This document shows, piece by piece, positions 49,553 through 61,409 of a stretch of 64,000 nucleotides of DNA. How positions within the stretch are numbered: the stretch's first letter is position 1; each line of letters opens with the position of its first letter. The stretch is from positions 2,433,001-2,497,000 of the forward strand of contig NC_083348.1 of NCBI RefSeq assembly GCF_019175385.1, written 5' to 3'. This stretch comes from Lycium barbarum. Taxonomy: Eukaryota; Streptophyta; Magnoliopsida; Solanales; Solanaceae. Below the pieces are notes generated by a model. The model did no database searches and was not told the DNA's origin. It saw nothing but the letters and a program-made list of their open reading frames with translations. Made by a program: the position numbers and the translations under genes.

Positions 49553-52433
49553 AGAACATTCGTCCTCAAATGTTAAACTAGTTCTGCACCCCCAATACTT
49601 TCTTAAACGTCCTTTTACTAAATTATGTCCTTCACAGGCCTCTTTCATTGGTCGATTCCTTCACTTTATTATAACGCATTCCAGCTATCTTAGTAACAAT
49701 TTCCATAATATTTGTTCTTACTCTGCCTCTCGAGGTGGTAATTCCACGTCGTTGTCTTTACTCTCCTTCTCATTTCGCAGTTGGTTGACGATTGTATTGT
49801 GAGCTCTTCCGCTGAAATCTTACTCTCTTCCTGGTGCACTTACTCTTAACTTGACTCTTTTTCTCCTCCTATAGTTACTCCTTAAGATGACGTATCGTTC
49901 ACTTCACTTTACCTTCTAATCTTTAAATAAGATCTTGTAACGCGCAGACACCCCTCATCGATTTATTAGACCTTACAATCCTTGGAGTATTTCATACTTT
50001 CGATAACTTGTAGACCCTTCGCAGTTTCTACGAATAAGCGACATTTCCCAGGGTGTAACATTATTTTACTCCAATAACCTTGCTTTGCTATGCTGTTACA
50101 GTCTGTATCCTGGAATCTTCAGCATCATGTGTCATTTTTCGACTTTCGTTTAAAGGTTTTTAATTATCACTTGTTGTCTATTTTGTCATACTCCTTTCCC
50201 TTCCTTTACTTACCATTCAAGTTTTTCGTATTCTACTAGGGGAGATTCCCTATCCCTTCTTCTTTGCTACTTATAAGTTACAATATCATTAGCATACAAC
50301 TCCGTTGCCAACATCTTAATTCCTAATCCAGTATAGCTTGCTACCCTTTATAATATCTTTTTAAGTTACTCGTTACCATTCTCTTGTCGCATTCTCCCTT
50401 TTTATAAGCATATACTTCCTAATGACATACTATCCAAGGTCCTTACAAATAATTCTCAGCACTGTGTCAAATACCATCTTGACTACTGTTCGTTTACCGC
50501 TGGCGATCTTACCAACTTATTTCAGCATGAGATCTCACTTAAAGTTTAAGTGTTCACATTAAATGTGTTGCAGTGTCAGTTGATTTCATCTTACACTTGC
50601 ATTTCTCTCATTCACTTCCCCCCTTTAGGGTGTACCCACATCATTATCTGTTTATATTCTACTCTATGTCCCCATTTTCAATTTTCAAATTCATATGATC
50701 CTAATCTATATTGCTTTTGTACCTCTACATGCTCCACCATCTCTACTTTATACTGTTGTAATATGCTACTTCATATCTTGTCCATCACTTTCTTATTATC
50801 AGTACACTAATTAAAATAGTATTTGTTTTACATAGTATTACACACCGCAACTTACATTATTGTCTGCTCTGCAGCTTCCAGCATGTTTTGTCCCTGTCAT
50901 CATTATCTATTACAACTTATGTCATTTTACACCTTTTTCTTTTATCCCGTAGTCATTATAACTAAACCAAAACTTCATCTCTTTTCTGTATTTGCATCTC
51001 TGTACCTAAATTTCCTCTCCTTCCATATGCGTCCATATCATGTCTTTTTCAATTTCTGTTTTGTGTTATTATTCATGTAGCTATTATTTCTATTCCTTTA
51101 TATCATTCTTCTGTCAACATCTTACATTTGCTTTTTGGTTCCTTTTGTTCCAATTTATTCATTTTCTCAGTTTCTGTCTCTCTCACTATCTTTTGTCATT
51201 ATTCTAGTTCCTTATATCACATACATTAAATCAACCATTTTATTTCTTTTTTTTTTTGTCAACCCCTATTTTGTTGTAAGTCAATTTGTCTATCTAACAC
51301 ACTGTATGTTTGTATCCTTTCCTTTTCTCTAGTTCTCGTGTCTTATATATACACTGTTTGTTTTACTGTAATTGTCAACAATATCATAAATCTAATAGTC
51401 ATTATATATTTTCTCTATAGTAATTTTCATCCTATTCGTAATGTTTGTTGTTTTTCACCAACACCTTTTTATTATAGCCTGTATCATGCTTCTTACGATT
51501 ATTTCTGTACTATCTCATCATCAACATTATATAATAAGTCTTTTCATCAATTGCTATTTTTACGTCTTTATTTACTTGCTGCTGTTACACGTATCATTAC
51601 ATCTATTTATTTGCTATGTTTTTTTTTTTTTTGGCTAATATGTATATTCATTACTTCCTTTGTTATTCTTCTACGTGTTGTATCATTATATTATAATCTC
51701 TATATTGTATTTCTTCTGTGCAACACCTCTTTTATCCTTGTTCCTGCATGTGCCACTATTGTACTCATACTCTTCCATTTCTTATCATCTTTTCATATAT
51801 TAACCTTCAAAACATATTATAAACTTATACCCCATTCTCTTCCTTTTTCCTATTTCTGAAAAAAAAAAATTGGGCAGAGTTTCCTCTATACTTTTTACTA
51901 TCCCAGAACCTACACGCAGGAAATACCAACAATGTCTCACAGGGCCAACATATATACACATATATCATATCGTATCATAGCCACACAGGGCTCCCAACTT
52001 CAAGTGAAAGGTTTAAAGGTGTCGGGACTTACCTCACATATCGCACCTCGAGACGTACCTGATCCTTTAACGGCCTGATCTGTTATACTTTCCTACCCAC
52101 ATTTTCTTTCATCCTCCAATTTTATATTTCATTCACATTTCAATATCCTTACCTTATCCGACATGCCTCTTTCGTACCGTTACTTACCTGTGTACTTTGT
52201 AACTTCCAATATCGTCAGTCGCTTCCTTCTGTCGATGTCGTTCTTCAGTTGAAATCAAAGGTTAGTACAAGGAATTTCATCTCCTATGGCTGGAATCTAT
52301 CGCACGATCTGAGATATGAACGAAAGGTAACATCCTAAATGCCCTATAGCTTCCTGTTTATAGGTGTGGTGTATAACATACCGATAAACAAGACTCTACT
52401 AGACACAGTCTGTAGACATTCCAAGGACGAACT
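49553..52433 (-). other. LARD-like interior, no coding capacity seen
   Basis: 2.9 kb without any retroelement protein motif on either strand. The + strand of about 50540-51870 is strongly pyrimidine-rich (purine-rich on the element's own strand), which opens long hydrophobic frames by composition alone. The last about 200 bp before the PBS match the Tekay-A leader. Confidence 0.75.
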
Positions 52434-52445
52434 GCTCTGATACCA
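52434..52445 (-). other. LARD-like primer-binding site, initiator tRNA-Met
   Basis: The complement of TGGTATCAGAGC, 4 nt from the 5' LTR end at 52450. Confidence 0.95.
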
Positions 52446-52449
52446 CTTT

Positions 52450-52740
52450 TGTCACGACCCAACCCCGTAGGCCGTGACTAGTGCCCGAACTGGACACTCG
52501 TATGTACCTGTTAACTATAATCATCCACAACTAGCATAATACAGACTTATCAATACCAAGGCAAGACGTCATCTCAAAACTGTCGCATTATTTAGACGTA
52601 TCACAACAACCTGTCTCCTGTGGAGGTACAACTTTCAACAGACATTATAGTACATAAGCCGACAAGGCTTTCATAATATATAAGGGAACATCCCCGCTAT
52701 AAACGAACCGACAAGGCTATCCTAACACATTACTTCTCAA

Positions 52741-52779
<39 letters not shown>

Positions 52780-55700
52780 ACGCAAGCCGACAAGGCTGTC
52801 ACTACGAATGGGAACGTCCCAAAACATAAGCCATATAGACACAACTGAACGACATCGATACACAACCCACACATATGTCTACAGACCTCTAAGAGTAACA
52901 ACAGTATCATATGACGGGACAGGGCCCCGCCGTACCCCTGGATAAAATACATATACACCACAAGAGATTCTGTACCAAAATCTAGGCTCCGGAATAAGGG
53001 AGCTCTCCAAGATAGCTGATTAGGACTCCTATGCTGGCGGGTTACCAATGTGAGCATATCTCTACCTGCGGGCATGAACGCAGCCCCCCCCCCCCCCCCC
53101 CCCCCCCCGAAGAAAGGGGGTCAGTACGGAATATGTACTGAGCATGTAAAGCATAAATACAATAAACAGGATCATACTGAAGTGAGGAGTACAGAAAACC
53201 AGTACAATAACCAAAAACCACAAGGCTTACCTTTGAATCATAAATCATGGTGTCAATATCAGACTTAACTCGTTATAAAACTTAATGTCACCATTAGAGA
53301 ATCATCCTGTTTATATGCATATGTATAACGTATCCCGGCCCTCTAGTGAGGGACTCGGTAAATAAAATCATATCATCATCATGTATATATATATAACGTG
53401 TCCCGACCCTCTAGTGAGGGACTCGGTGAATAAGATCATCATGTGCCATCCTGGCCGCCATCCCCATATCATCATATCATCATGTCATCATATCATCATA
53501 TACATATATATATATAACGTGTCCCAGCCCTCTAGTGAGGGACTCGGTGAATAATGCAGTGGATCTGTGCACGAAAACATGTCCTGGCCCGGGACTCAGT
53601 GAAAGATGTATTGAGGCATGCACGAGCAGAGTAGTGAGAAACCATATGCAAATTAAATCATATCTGAGACTCAATAGAATAATCAAAACGAATCATCATT
53701 TGAAAACCAAGACAATAGTCATATCAAATACCTTTTGAATGTCGTTGTGGATTATATAAAAATAGAACCTCAAGGATTATATACACGTATCAAGACATAA
53801 TAAAATAGTTTCTGGAAATCAAGAACATTAGCCATCCTAGTGGCTCTTTGAACATCATTATGAACTATATTAAATAAGGTCTCAGGGATCATAGACAGGT
53901 ATCAAATCAATACGAGACAGCTTATGAAAGTTAATGACATTAGTCATTATAGAGCCTTTAGGAATAGAGACTTATACATACGATTATACTATACAACATA
54001 TAGAAAGCTCGAGGGCGGTGGCTTAACTACTTTAAAAGCTCTAACATCAAGAAGTGAATAAAAATCATGAATCATATTCGGAACTTATGAATGGAATTAC
54101 CCCAAAGCTCATGTCATTCATCACTTACGTCTAGGACATGCCAAAAGAAAGAAAGGACAGCTTTACATACCTTATCGCTTACTCACTCATCCCATGTCTC
54201 ATTTCTTGAACCTGCAAGTCTTATATACTTCCTTTTAAATAGCTACCACCGAACCAGTCCGTCCAATTCTCACGTTAACCGTAAATGAGATGGAATTTGT
54301 CCGCTCTTCCTCAATCTTCTAAGAAACAAGCGGCTTTGACAACTTGGAAATAAACACAACACGTTGATGCATATAGTTTTCATTGCTACCTCCACTCCAT
54401 TTGATGAATATCTTAAATTCAAGATGGGCTACCTTAAAAGAGTTGATGTACAGTTATCCATCTTCAATGAGAATTGATAAAGTAAAGGTATAAGTTTAAA
54501 AGTAATTATATTGCTATTACGTTGCTGCTAGTTTAAAGGAATTAACTTTGCAAGTTGAAAACTCAATGAACTATCTTTCCTTTATTTATTGGAATGTGGG
54601 GGCCACCCTTAATAATTATAAATTCTAAAACTTTTTTAAGATTCCCACCAAATACGTATATGAAGAATGCATCATTTCAACCTTTATTGAGTGGCTCCCA
54701 TGTGGAAAGGGTCCTTTCCCACTTATCTATTTAATTCATTAGCTAACCTTTTTTAGTCTTCCACTAAATCCAAAAATTTAACAAATTATTCACATAATTA
54801 TTATTTTTTATTACAACTACAGCCAATCCTATAATATTCCAGCTTACATAATAATTCATAACAACCACCAAATAGTCCACATGATAACAATAACAATTTA
54901 TCCGATTTTCCGTAATTAATTTCGTAGTTTCCGTCTCACAATTTAAATATGACCTAGATGAATTTAAATATATCTAGGAGTGGAGAATTATTACCTTATG
55001 TGCCAAGAAATACTCTTTTCCACCTTACTTCACCACGAAATAATCCCGTACTTTGCTAAGATTCGGAGGAAACTGATGTTATAACCATGAAATCAATTAA
55101 AGAGGACGAGAAAGTTTGCTCCTCCTTGTTGAAGGGGAAACATCCAGCAACCTATTTTGCTTCCTATAGGTAAGAAAGTGTATGTATATCTAGAGGTTAA
55201 GTGGCAGGGGTGTAACAAACGTAATGAAAAGTGAAAATTTTAATGTAACATCGTGTAAATGTTAAACGGAGAAAACGAAGAAGATTGAAGGGGAAAAGTG
55301 AAGTAAGAATTTACAAAAATAATTTATGTGTTGGCAACGGAAATGAAAGCCATGTAGTTAATGATAGTGTGTAGTTATGGAACCACAGACACGTATATGG
55401 AACTATTAAAACTAAGGGGTAAGCATGAAAATGACTATGATGCCCTACATTAATTTAAAGACTAGAAATAATATATTAATGTCAACTCATCTTGCTGGAA
55501 TAATAATAGTACTAACGTGTTAGGTAATTTGTTAAATATACTAGTAATAGCTAAATTGTTAAATATACTAGTAACAATCTTATCCACTTAATGGGTAATT
55601 GTTGCACATGGTAACAAAATAAACTCACTATTTAATTTCTTGATCTCAACTCACTTAAATAGCAGTTATTTTTAACATACTTCATATACCCATTACCATG

Positions 55701-56123
55701 ACCATGTGATGTAACAATAGTTCATAACCTCTTTGGCCACCATAGTCTATTATTTTCAATCATCGTCGTCACACTTTTTCGTCTTAAATCATTTTGGGAC
55801 TTCATTCCTTGTATATACCAAGATATTCATTTCACGCTTGAATATGATCAAATTCTCTATGCTTAAATAAATTTACTCATGTTGGTCGGTCCAATTTCCT
55901 AGTCCAAAGATACGGGGTATTATAGCTCGGACTGCATTTCCATTAAAATAAATTTTGAACCTCGACGAGACTTATTTTCTTAGATTTGTTTAACTTCAAA
56001 TATTTATAACACACCTGTACCATCACTACAACCACCCATAAGCTTGGAAGGATAGCCTTGTCTTCGTTACTAATATCATTTAACTCGCACGCTTTCCAAC
56101 ACATGAAAATATGGGATGTAACA
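52450..56123 (-). repeat. LARD-like 5' LTR, 3,674 bp
   Basis: The ends are the same as in the 3' LTR. It is longer because of a C25 run (53084-53108), a longer (TA)n tract (52744-52777), an extra CGAACCGACAAGGCT segment (near 52705) and three instead of one copies of the unit around CCCTCTAGTGAGGGACTCGG (53335-53550). Elsewhere only scattered substitutions are seen. Confidence 0.9.
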
Positions 56124-56362
56124 CCGTGACCAGGCCCGATAGGGCTTCCTGCGTATCCCTTCTTGGGACATCAGGTCAGCGCAGTTCCATTTACACAAAA
56201 TGGAAGGGTGGGGGGACAAATCCGTATTAAGTACAAAAAATGGGATCCCCCCTAAAACTACCCAAAAGCGACCTTTCTTTTGAGGTCAACAAAGGTGTTT
56301 GTCCATTCAACCCTTTCTAGCCCTGAAGGCCCCAAATCCTAATACTGGGATGAGAGCACCAA

Positions 56363-57372
56363 TCAAATGGCAGCTTTGTGGACCAAATTTTCCAACTCAA
56401 ACTTGAATGCATCGCATTCTTCTATGTCGTGCTCCAAAGCTCCAGAATGGTACAAACACATTTTACGGCGGCTAACTCCTTTAGTTTGAGCCCTTCTAGC
56501 TCTGATGGGGCTAATCTTTCCGATAGTGACCAATTATGAAAGATGCTGGCGTAAGAGTCCCTAAACACTGTAAAGTCATAACGCCAAATATGAGTGTTCA
56601 GCATAATCCCTTCAGTTGGGGTAATGTTGTCAAGGACCAAAAGTGAGTGCAGGCCCCATATCTTGGTGATGCTTTTCTCATTTATCAGCTTGATGAGTCT
56701 CTTCTTGAAGGCTAAGAATTCATTGATGGTGTGCCCTGCCTGATCCTGGTGATAAGGGCACCTTTTATGTGCGAAGACCGGAGCTCATGGTGGCAACCTA
56801 TCGAAGCAAATACTGACTATTCCTTTGCTTCGAAACTTGATCATCATTTCCTCACTCGTAATGTGCTTAGGCGAGACGCGGTAGGGATAATCCAATGCCT
56901 TAATCGCAATAGCCTACCATTCGGATGAAGTTGGTCGGACATACCCTATTCACTCCTCAGGCTCTTCCCTAGGGCTTGATAGCGCAATAGAAGTTCCTTC
57001 TCTTTTTAGGCTTAATGGCACAGCGGATGTTCCTTCCCTTTTTGGGCTTGATGGTGTAGCGGAGGCAGCCTCCCTTGATGGCCATGTGGGCTCCTGTGGG
57101 TTTGACTCCATTTCTTCTTCCTCGGACTCCTCCATCACCGGGATGTATTCGGAAAGGATCTCTTTCCCGTTGTCCAGGACGTTCTCTCCTTGAGCTTCCG
57201 TTGATTTCTTGGGCAGACTTTCTGCCAAATCCATTAACTCATCAGCCTCTTTGATCTTGGATTTGAATACTCGGATCTGATTTTCGAGATCTTAAATCTT
57301 TCGACGAAGCGAGACCTCATTCTTTCTCATAACCTCGAGCTCGGGTGCATTTTTGTTGTTCATGTTGTTCAT
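56363..57372 (-). pseudogene. T1 second upstream ORF (between ORF1 and gag), with paired CX2HX5HX4C motifs
   Basis: The likely start is ATG at 57372 (MNNMNNKNAPELE). It runs through a coiled-coil-like segment (DLENQIRVFKSKIKE), an acidic middle (MEESEEEEMES), then CPYHQDQAGHTINEF (about 56715-56760; last Cys lost) and CLYHSGALEHDIEEC (about 56410-56455), ending AFKFELENLVHKAAI with TGA at 56363-56365. The T2 copy at 60189-61409 has the same plan. Function unknown. The CHHC motifs resemble the nucleocapsid motif of the same elements' gag, so nucleic-acid binding is a reasonable inference. Several in-frame stops are present. Confidence 0.65.
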
Positions 57373-57662
57373 CTTCAGATTCTGAGAAGGTTATTAGACT
57401 TACTACGGGTAGTTTTGTTCATTGTTTTTCTTTGGGTGAGTGGGCGGTGCTCGAGATTAATTAAGCATTTAAGCAAAACATATGAAAGCAAATAAGTCAC
57501 ACCAAACATGTTATAATATTACACTACGCGCGTTCCTAAGCATACTAAATGTTTGAAACATAAATGTTTCATTTGAATCAAACCATTGCCCTATAATCAT
57601 TAATAATAATATCCTTCCCGAAGGGGTACAAAAGATAAAGTAAGGATAGTGCATAAAATAAA
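57373..57662 (-). other. T1 spacer between ORF1 and the second upstream ORF
   Basis: AT-rich and non-coding. It is homologous to T2 59816-60188 (shared CCCTTCGGGAAGGATATT-like and AGGGCAATGGTT segments). Confidence 0.6.
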
Positions 57663-59134
57663 TCAGCAAAAGTGTCCTCCAGTGATGGATGATGTAGCCC
57701 GATCCCGATCAGTCTTGGCTTTCTTCACCTTTTGGTCGATCAAATAATCATTAGTAAGCTCCAATTCATGTCTCATACTTTCTATGATGGCTCTGTCATG
57801 CTCAATTTTCTCCAAATACTTAGCATCTCTATCGTCAGCTCTCCTCTTAATCGAACGGGCTCGGATCTCGACTTGTGAATGCTTGTCTGGGACGTAGCTG
57901 TAGAGAATAGGCCTAGGAAGAAGTGTGCCTCGTAAGTCGGCCCTCAACCAATCCTTATACTCCACAACACAACCATAACGAAACCTAACTTCGGCTAAGG
58001 CATCAGGACCCCAAATCATGCGACCCTTCCACTCTTGTATGCAATCCAAAGCTCGCAGTGGTCTGTCAATGTCATAGTCAATGATAAAATCCCCCATGCC
58101 TCAAATTTGGGGCATGACTTGAATTCTCCCAAATTGTCTCAAGACCCCGGCAGGTGCATACGGACGAATCCCTGAATTCCCATAAGTGGTAAGAATGGAC
58201 ATTTTCTTCCCTTAACCATGACTTCCGTGGACATGAAGTCGTGGAACATACATTGAATGCTTTCCTTCTTTAATCTAAAAAAGGTGAATGTCCAACTTTG
58301 TCTGTTTTGCTCTTCGAAGTTTGGGCGAAAATCCCGAAGACCATCCCTTTCGGCCGGCTTACTTAAGTGTTGTTCACCCCTAACCTTGATCATGCGCTTG
58401 AGGATCCATCATTGCAGGAGCAAGTTACAGCCTTGGAAGTACTTGTAATGCTTCCGGCAGAGGCTCAGGGCTCGGTAAAAATCAGCTAGTATGATTGGGG
58501 TTATGTCAACGTATTTGGTTTCCTCTTACTGCGTTATACCGTAGAAGATGGCATGGGCAACCGAAATGACTCGGACATCTATGGCTAAGGACCAATCTGT
58601 AGGAAAAACCATGGTTTCCAGGAAGCAAATGGCGAAAGCTAAAGGTCTAGTGGTCGTCCATTCGGCATAAGTCTTAAATTTCCTGGGATACTCTACAAAT
58701 CCATCCAGGCTCCCAAACCTCTTGTATAGCTCTCTAAAGGGTATGGTGGGGCCATGGGCCCAATTGGGGTAATTTAAAGAAAGCATTCTACAAATATGGG
58801 AGTAAGTGGGTTTTTCTGGGATTAAAACATTTTAGTCGAGTTTCTATCTTATTTTTAGGCCCGAGCCTATGCTAGTCAAAACATCCCTAAACTCCTCTAG
58901 ACTCGACGTCATTTCGATGTCATCCTCTAATCTGAAAACCATTCTATCCCTATCCCTATCCCAAAATTCGGTAATTACCTCTATCAATTCCTTGCAAGAT
59001 GTCATAGTGATAATGGATGTTAAGTTCCCCAAGTGACATGAAATTCCCTTTTTCTCCTCCAAGGACATTCGGCCCCACCAAATACGCAACAGCTCTGTAG
59101 TCAAAACCATGTCGAAACTCAAGTCGATCGACAT
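57663..59134 (-). pseudogene. T1 ORF1 of unknown function (Tat/Ogre upstream ORF)
   Basis: The likely start is ATG at 59134 (MSIDLSFDMVLTTELLRIWW). It runs about 490 codons to TGA at 57663-57665 (TSSITGGHFC). It contains EFWDRDRDRMVFRLEDDIEM, TIPFRELYKRFGSL, and a basic, coiled-coil-like C-terminal region (RARSIKRRADDRDAKYLEKI). Ogre elements carry an ORF of unknown function upstream of gag-pol with a comparable position and length. Stops near 58844, 58526 and 58420 and a frame change near 58100 break it. Confidence 0.7.
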
Positions 59135-59501
59135 CTACAAAACAGAAGTCAAGGTTAACCCCCCCCCCCCCCAACTAAGCAATGATTTCATTCATAGGCA
59201 TATTTACATATTTTCAAATAGCTTTATTCACTACTCGGGTTGAACAATTGTCGGCCGTTGGGTGACCGCACACCAGCTTAACGTTCAATGTGTTCCAATG
59301 AAAGGGTGTTTCAGATTTTTTAGTGAAGGAAAGACCGCGATCCCACGTGTCCCCTTTGAAACCATGCCTTTTGCCATAAGTGACGGAGTTTATGATATAA
59401 AATGAATGACAGTTATAATTGCGGAATTTAAACACATAAAAAAATAAGTACGGTTAAAATCAACTTATATTGAAACCCTTATGGTTAAAAACTAGAAATT
59501 T
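59135..59501 (-). other. T1 5' leader
   Basis: Untranslated leader between PBS and ORF1. It includes a C14 run on the + strand (59159-59172). No coding sequence is seen. Confidence 0.6.
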
Positions 59502-59517
59502 CCCAGTGGAGTCGCCA
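59502..59517 (-). other. T1 primer-binding site (tRNA-Arg type)
   Basis: On the - strand TGGCGACTCCACTGGG starts 2 nt after the LTR end. This is the PBS type known for Ogre/Tat elements, assigned to tRNA-Arg. Confidence 0.75.
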
Positions 59518-59519
59518 TC

Positions 59520-59776
59520 TGTTACGATTCGCTTTTACGCGGGTTAAGATATAAAAGTTACTACGAGGTTGTTGGTGCTCTAATTGGATTTTAGTATTTT
59601 TTTAGAGTCGCCACCTAATTTATCTACGGAAAACTAGGAAAATCAAGTTTAAAGATTTTTTCAGAAAAAAAAAATCTTTTGGACCAAAGTTCGAGGTAAG
59701 GGTTCTGGTGATCCCCTAGGGAAATTTTTACGCACCCTAGTATTAAAGATCCGTAGAATACGTTTGAACTACGAGC
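59520..59776 (-). repeat. T1 5' LTR, 3'-terminal 257 bp only
   Basis: It aligns with 19182-19440 (same ends, same A/T hairpin at 59651-59681). The homology stops at CTACGAGC (59776), where T2 sequence begins, so at least 4.7 kb of LTR are missing. Confidence 0.85.
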
Positions 59777-59815
59777 CAGGCCTCGACATCAGCTGCTGGA
59801 GGGGAGCCTTGCTGA
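59777..59815 (+). pseudogene. T2 ORF1, last 12 codons
   Basis: QASTSAAGGEPC and TGA align with the T1 ORF1 end RATSSITGGHFC and its stop. This fixes the point at which T2 homology begins. Confidence 0.6.
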
Positions 59816-60188
59816 TTTATTGCTTTATATTGAGCCCTTCGTCGGCTTCATCATCTTTGTAATCCCTTTGGGGAAGATATTTTTATTACTATTTATTAAC
59901 TAATGATGATTTTTTGAGGGCAATGGTTCACTCTCACAAATGGCACTTGCATGCTTCAATCAATTAGGAGAGCCTTAACTCAAAAAGGTTTTAGAAACGC
60001 GAATAGTATAAATATCTGCCAAGCTACATGAATGCTTGTTACGTGCTTCACAAGCCTATTTGTTATGTGTGTTATCATGTATTAAGGCTTAAATACATTT
60101 GATCTAATGATCTAAAACTACATACCAAAATAAAAACCAAAAGCTTAAAAACTTAGCCAAATTTATCTCCATAAAATGTTGACTTACA
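59816..60188 (+). other. T2 spacer
   Basis: Non-coding; homologous to T1 57373-57662. Confidence 0.6.
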
Positions 60189-61409
60189 ATGGCAAACTAA
60201 GGAGAACAAGAGACGCGGACTCTGGGAGAGATAGTGGAAATGCTGAGGGACAAGGTGCTACAAATGGAGAAGCACTTCCAGGAAATAGGAAGAAAAATTA
60301 AGGAAGTGGACCGACTACTAGAGATGATGGGAAACCCGTCAGAGGGCATACCCCCAGAACAATACTACGGGAACGTCCCAGAAGGAGTAAGGGATTTGGT
60401 ACTGAACTATATACCTTTAGAGAGAAGGCCTATGACGCCTAGAGATGAGACTCTGGGAGGAGTGAATGAAAGCCAAGGAGTTAGATCAGACTATTGGGTA
60501 ACAGAATCAGACCCGCAAGAGGAGTCGGAGCCTTATCAGGGAGCCTTCGAACTCGTTAAAGAAGGAGACCCAGAAGAGGAAGAATAAGAGCCTCAGGATA
60601 TGAAGGAGGAGAAATTAGAGCCCATTGACATAGAGGCTGAGGGGGAGGATGAACCATTTGAGATGTTTCATGAGTTTGCAGAGGAGGAGAATGATGCCAA
60701 CAACGAATCCGACTACTATGCCCCAACCAACGAGGAATCTGACTTTTATGCGCTATTATCCATGTTGGTACCTGCAACCTCCACTATGGCATTAGAGAAT
60801 TTTGGAAGGGTAGGCCCTTCTGAACCTGCTTGGTGGGGAATAGCCTTCAAAGCCCATTCCTCTCCATTCAGAGTGGCTCCACGTCCTGTCACCTGCAAGG
60901 AGGTATATGAAAGAATGGCTGCCATAGGAGTGCCTTGCACAACTAGGGCTAGGTTGCCACCACCCAAGTTGGTATACGCATATAAAAGGTGCCCGTTCTA
61001 CCGCAACCAGGTTGGTCATACCCTGAACGAGTGTCGGGGGTTAAGGAGAAGAATTTGTAGCCTGCTTGATGATAGAATCATTGGGACTTTATGGGGGCCA
61101 CACATCCTACTAGTCCATGACCCCATTATCCCTATAGAAAGAGTCATTGCTGGCACTCAGATCTAGCAACATGATTTCACGATTTTCGAGGAATCTTACG
61201 CCCGCATATTCTCAACTCTAGCTAGTCTAAGGAAAATTAGACCCGTGGAACTTGCCTACGATCCCGCGCCATTAGTGCCCAATAGGAACAAGTTTTGCCT
61301 GTATCATACAGGAGCTATGGGGCACGACATAGAAGAGTGCCACGCATTCAAGTTTGAACTTGAACACAAGATCAGTACCGGAGAGATCTTGGTTATCTTA
61401 CCACCATAG
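60189..61409 (+). pseudogene. T2 second upstream ORF with paired CX2HX5HX4C motifs
   Basis: The whole ORF stays in one frame from ATG 60189 to TAG 61407-61409 (about 406 codons). Three point-type stops interrupt it (60198-60200, 60585-60587, 61164-61166), so it is much better preserved than the T1 copy. In order: a coiled-coil-like start (MLRDKVLQMEKHFQEIGRKI), a long acidic region (60500-60720), a basic stretch, CPFYRNQVGHTLNEC (60990-61034; Tyr for the first His), and CLYHTGAMGHDIEEC (61296-61340), then AFKFELEHKISTGEI. Function unknown; the motif spacing is that of the gag nucleocapsid motif at 63788-63832. Nucleic-acid binding is inferred. Confidence 0.65.

Larger units (their letters stand above)
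46100..56123 (-). mobile_element. LARD-like element nested in T1 (long LTRs, non-coding interior)
   Basis: A 10,024-bp element flanked by CCGTG on both sides (46095-46099 and 56124-56128). The LTRs are 3,439 and 3,674 bp, nearly identical outside a few repeat expansions; the interior is only 2,911 bp. It has a PBS and a polypurine tract but no gag, protease, RT or integrase on either strand. This fits large retrotransposon derivatives (LARDs), which depend on proteins of autonomous relatives. Its leader next to the PBS matches that of Tekay-A (CAAGACTCTRCTAGACA and CTGCTCTGATACCACTTTTG), so a Tekay-type chromovirus is the likely helper. Confidence 0.8.
19182..59776 (-). mobile_element. T1: Ogre/Tat-lineage Ty3/gypsy retrotransposon, interrupted by three insertions
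   Basis: On the - strand, in 5'-3' order: partial 5' LTR (59776-59520), PBS TGGCGACTCCACTGGG, ORF1 (59134-57663), a second upstream ORF (57372-56363), spacer, gag (43284-42580 and 33077-about 31800), protease with G-patch-like tail, candidate intron, RT, archaeal-type RNase H, integrase (stop at 26751), a 2.6-kb 3' UTR with tandem arrays, polypurine tract and 3' LTR (24180-19182). Insertions at 33083-42574, 43335-45737 and 46100-56123 must be removed to read it. Long LTRs, extra ORFs upstream of gag, a DNG protease and a tandem-repeat 3' UTR are hallmarks of Tat/Ogre elements. The uninterrupted length present is about 18.7 kb, or about 23 kb with a full 5' LTR. All ORFs are broken. Confidence 0.85.

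Noticed and set aside
51338..51859. Open frame of 173 codons, very hydrophobic, on the + strand
   Set aside because: It lies in a pyrimidine-rich tract where any frame gives Phe/Leu/Ile/Tyr/Ser. No family signature; antisense to the element.
285..52445. Possible tRNA genes at the TGGTATCAGAGC sites
   Set aside because: Only 12-nt matches to the tRNA 3' end, all placed as primer-binding sites; no cloverleaf.
53084..53108. Poly-Pro/poly-Gly frames across the C25 run
   Set aside because: Homopolymer artefact in an LTR.
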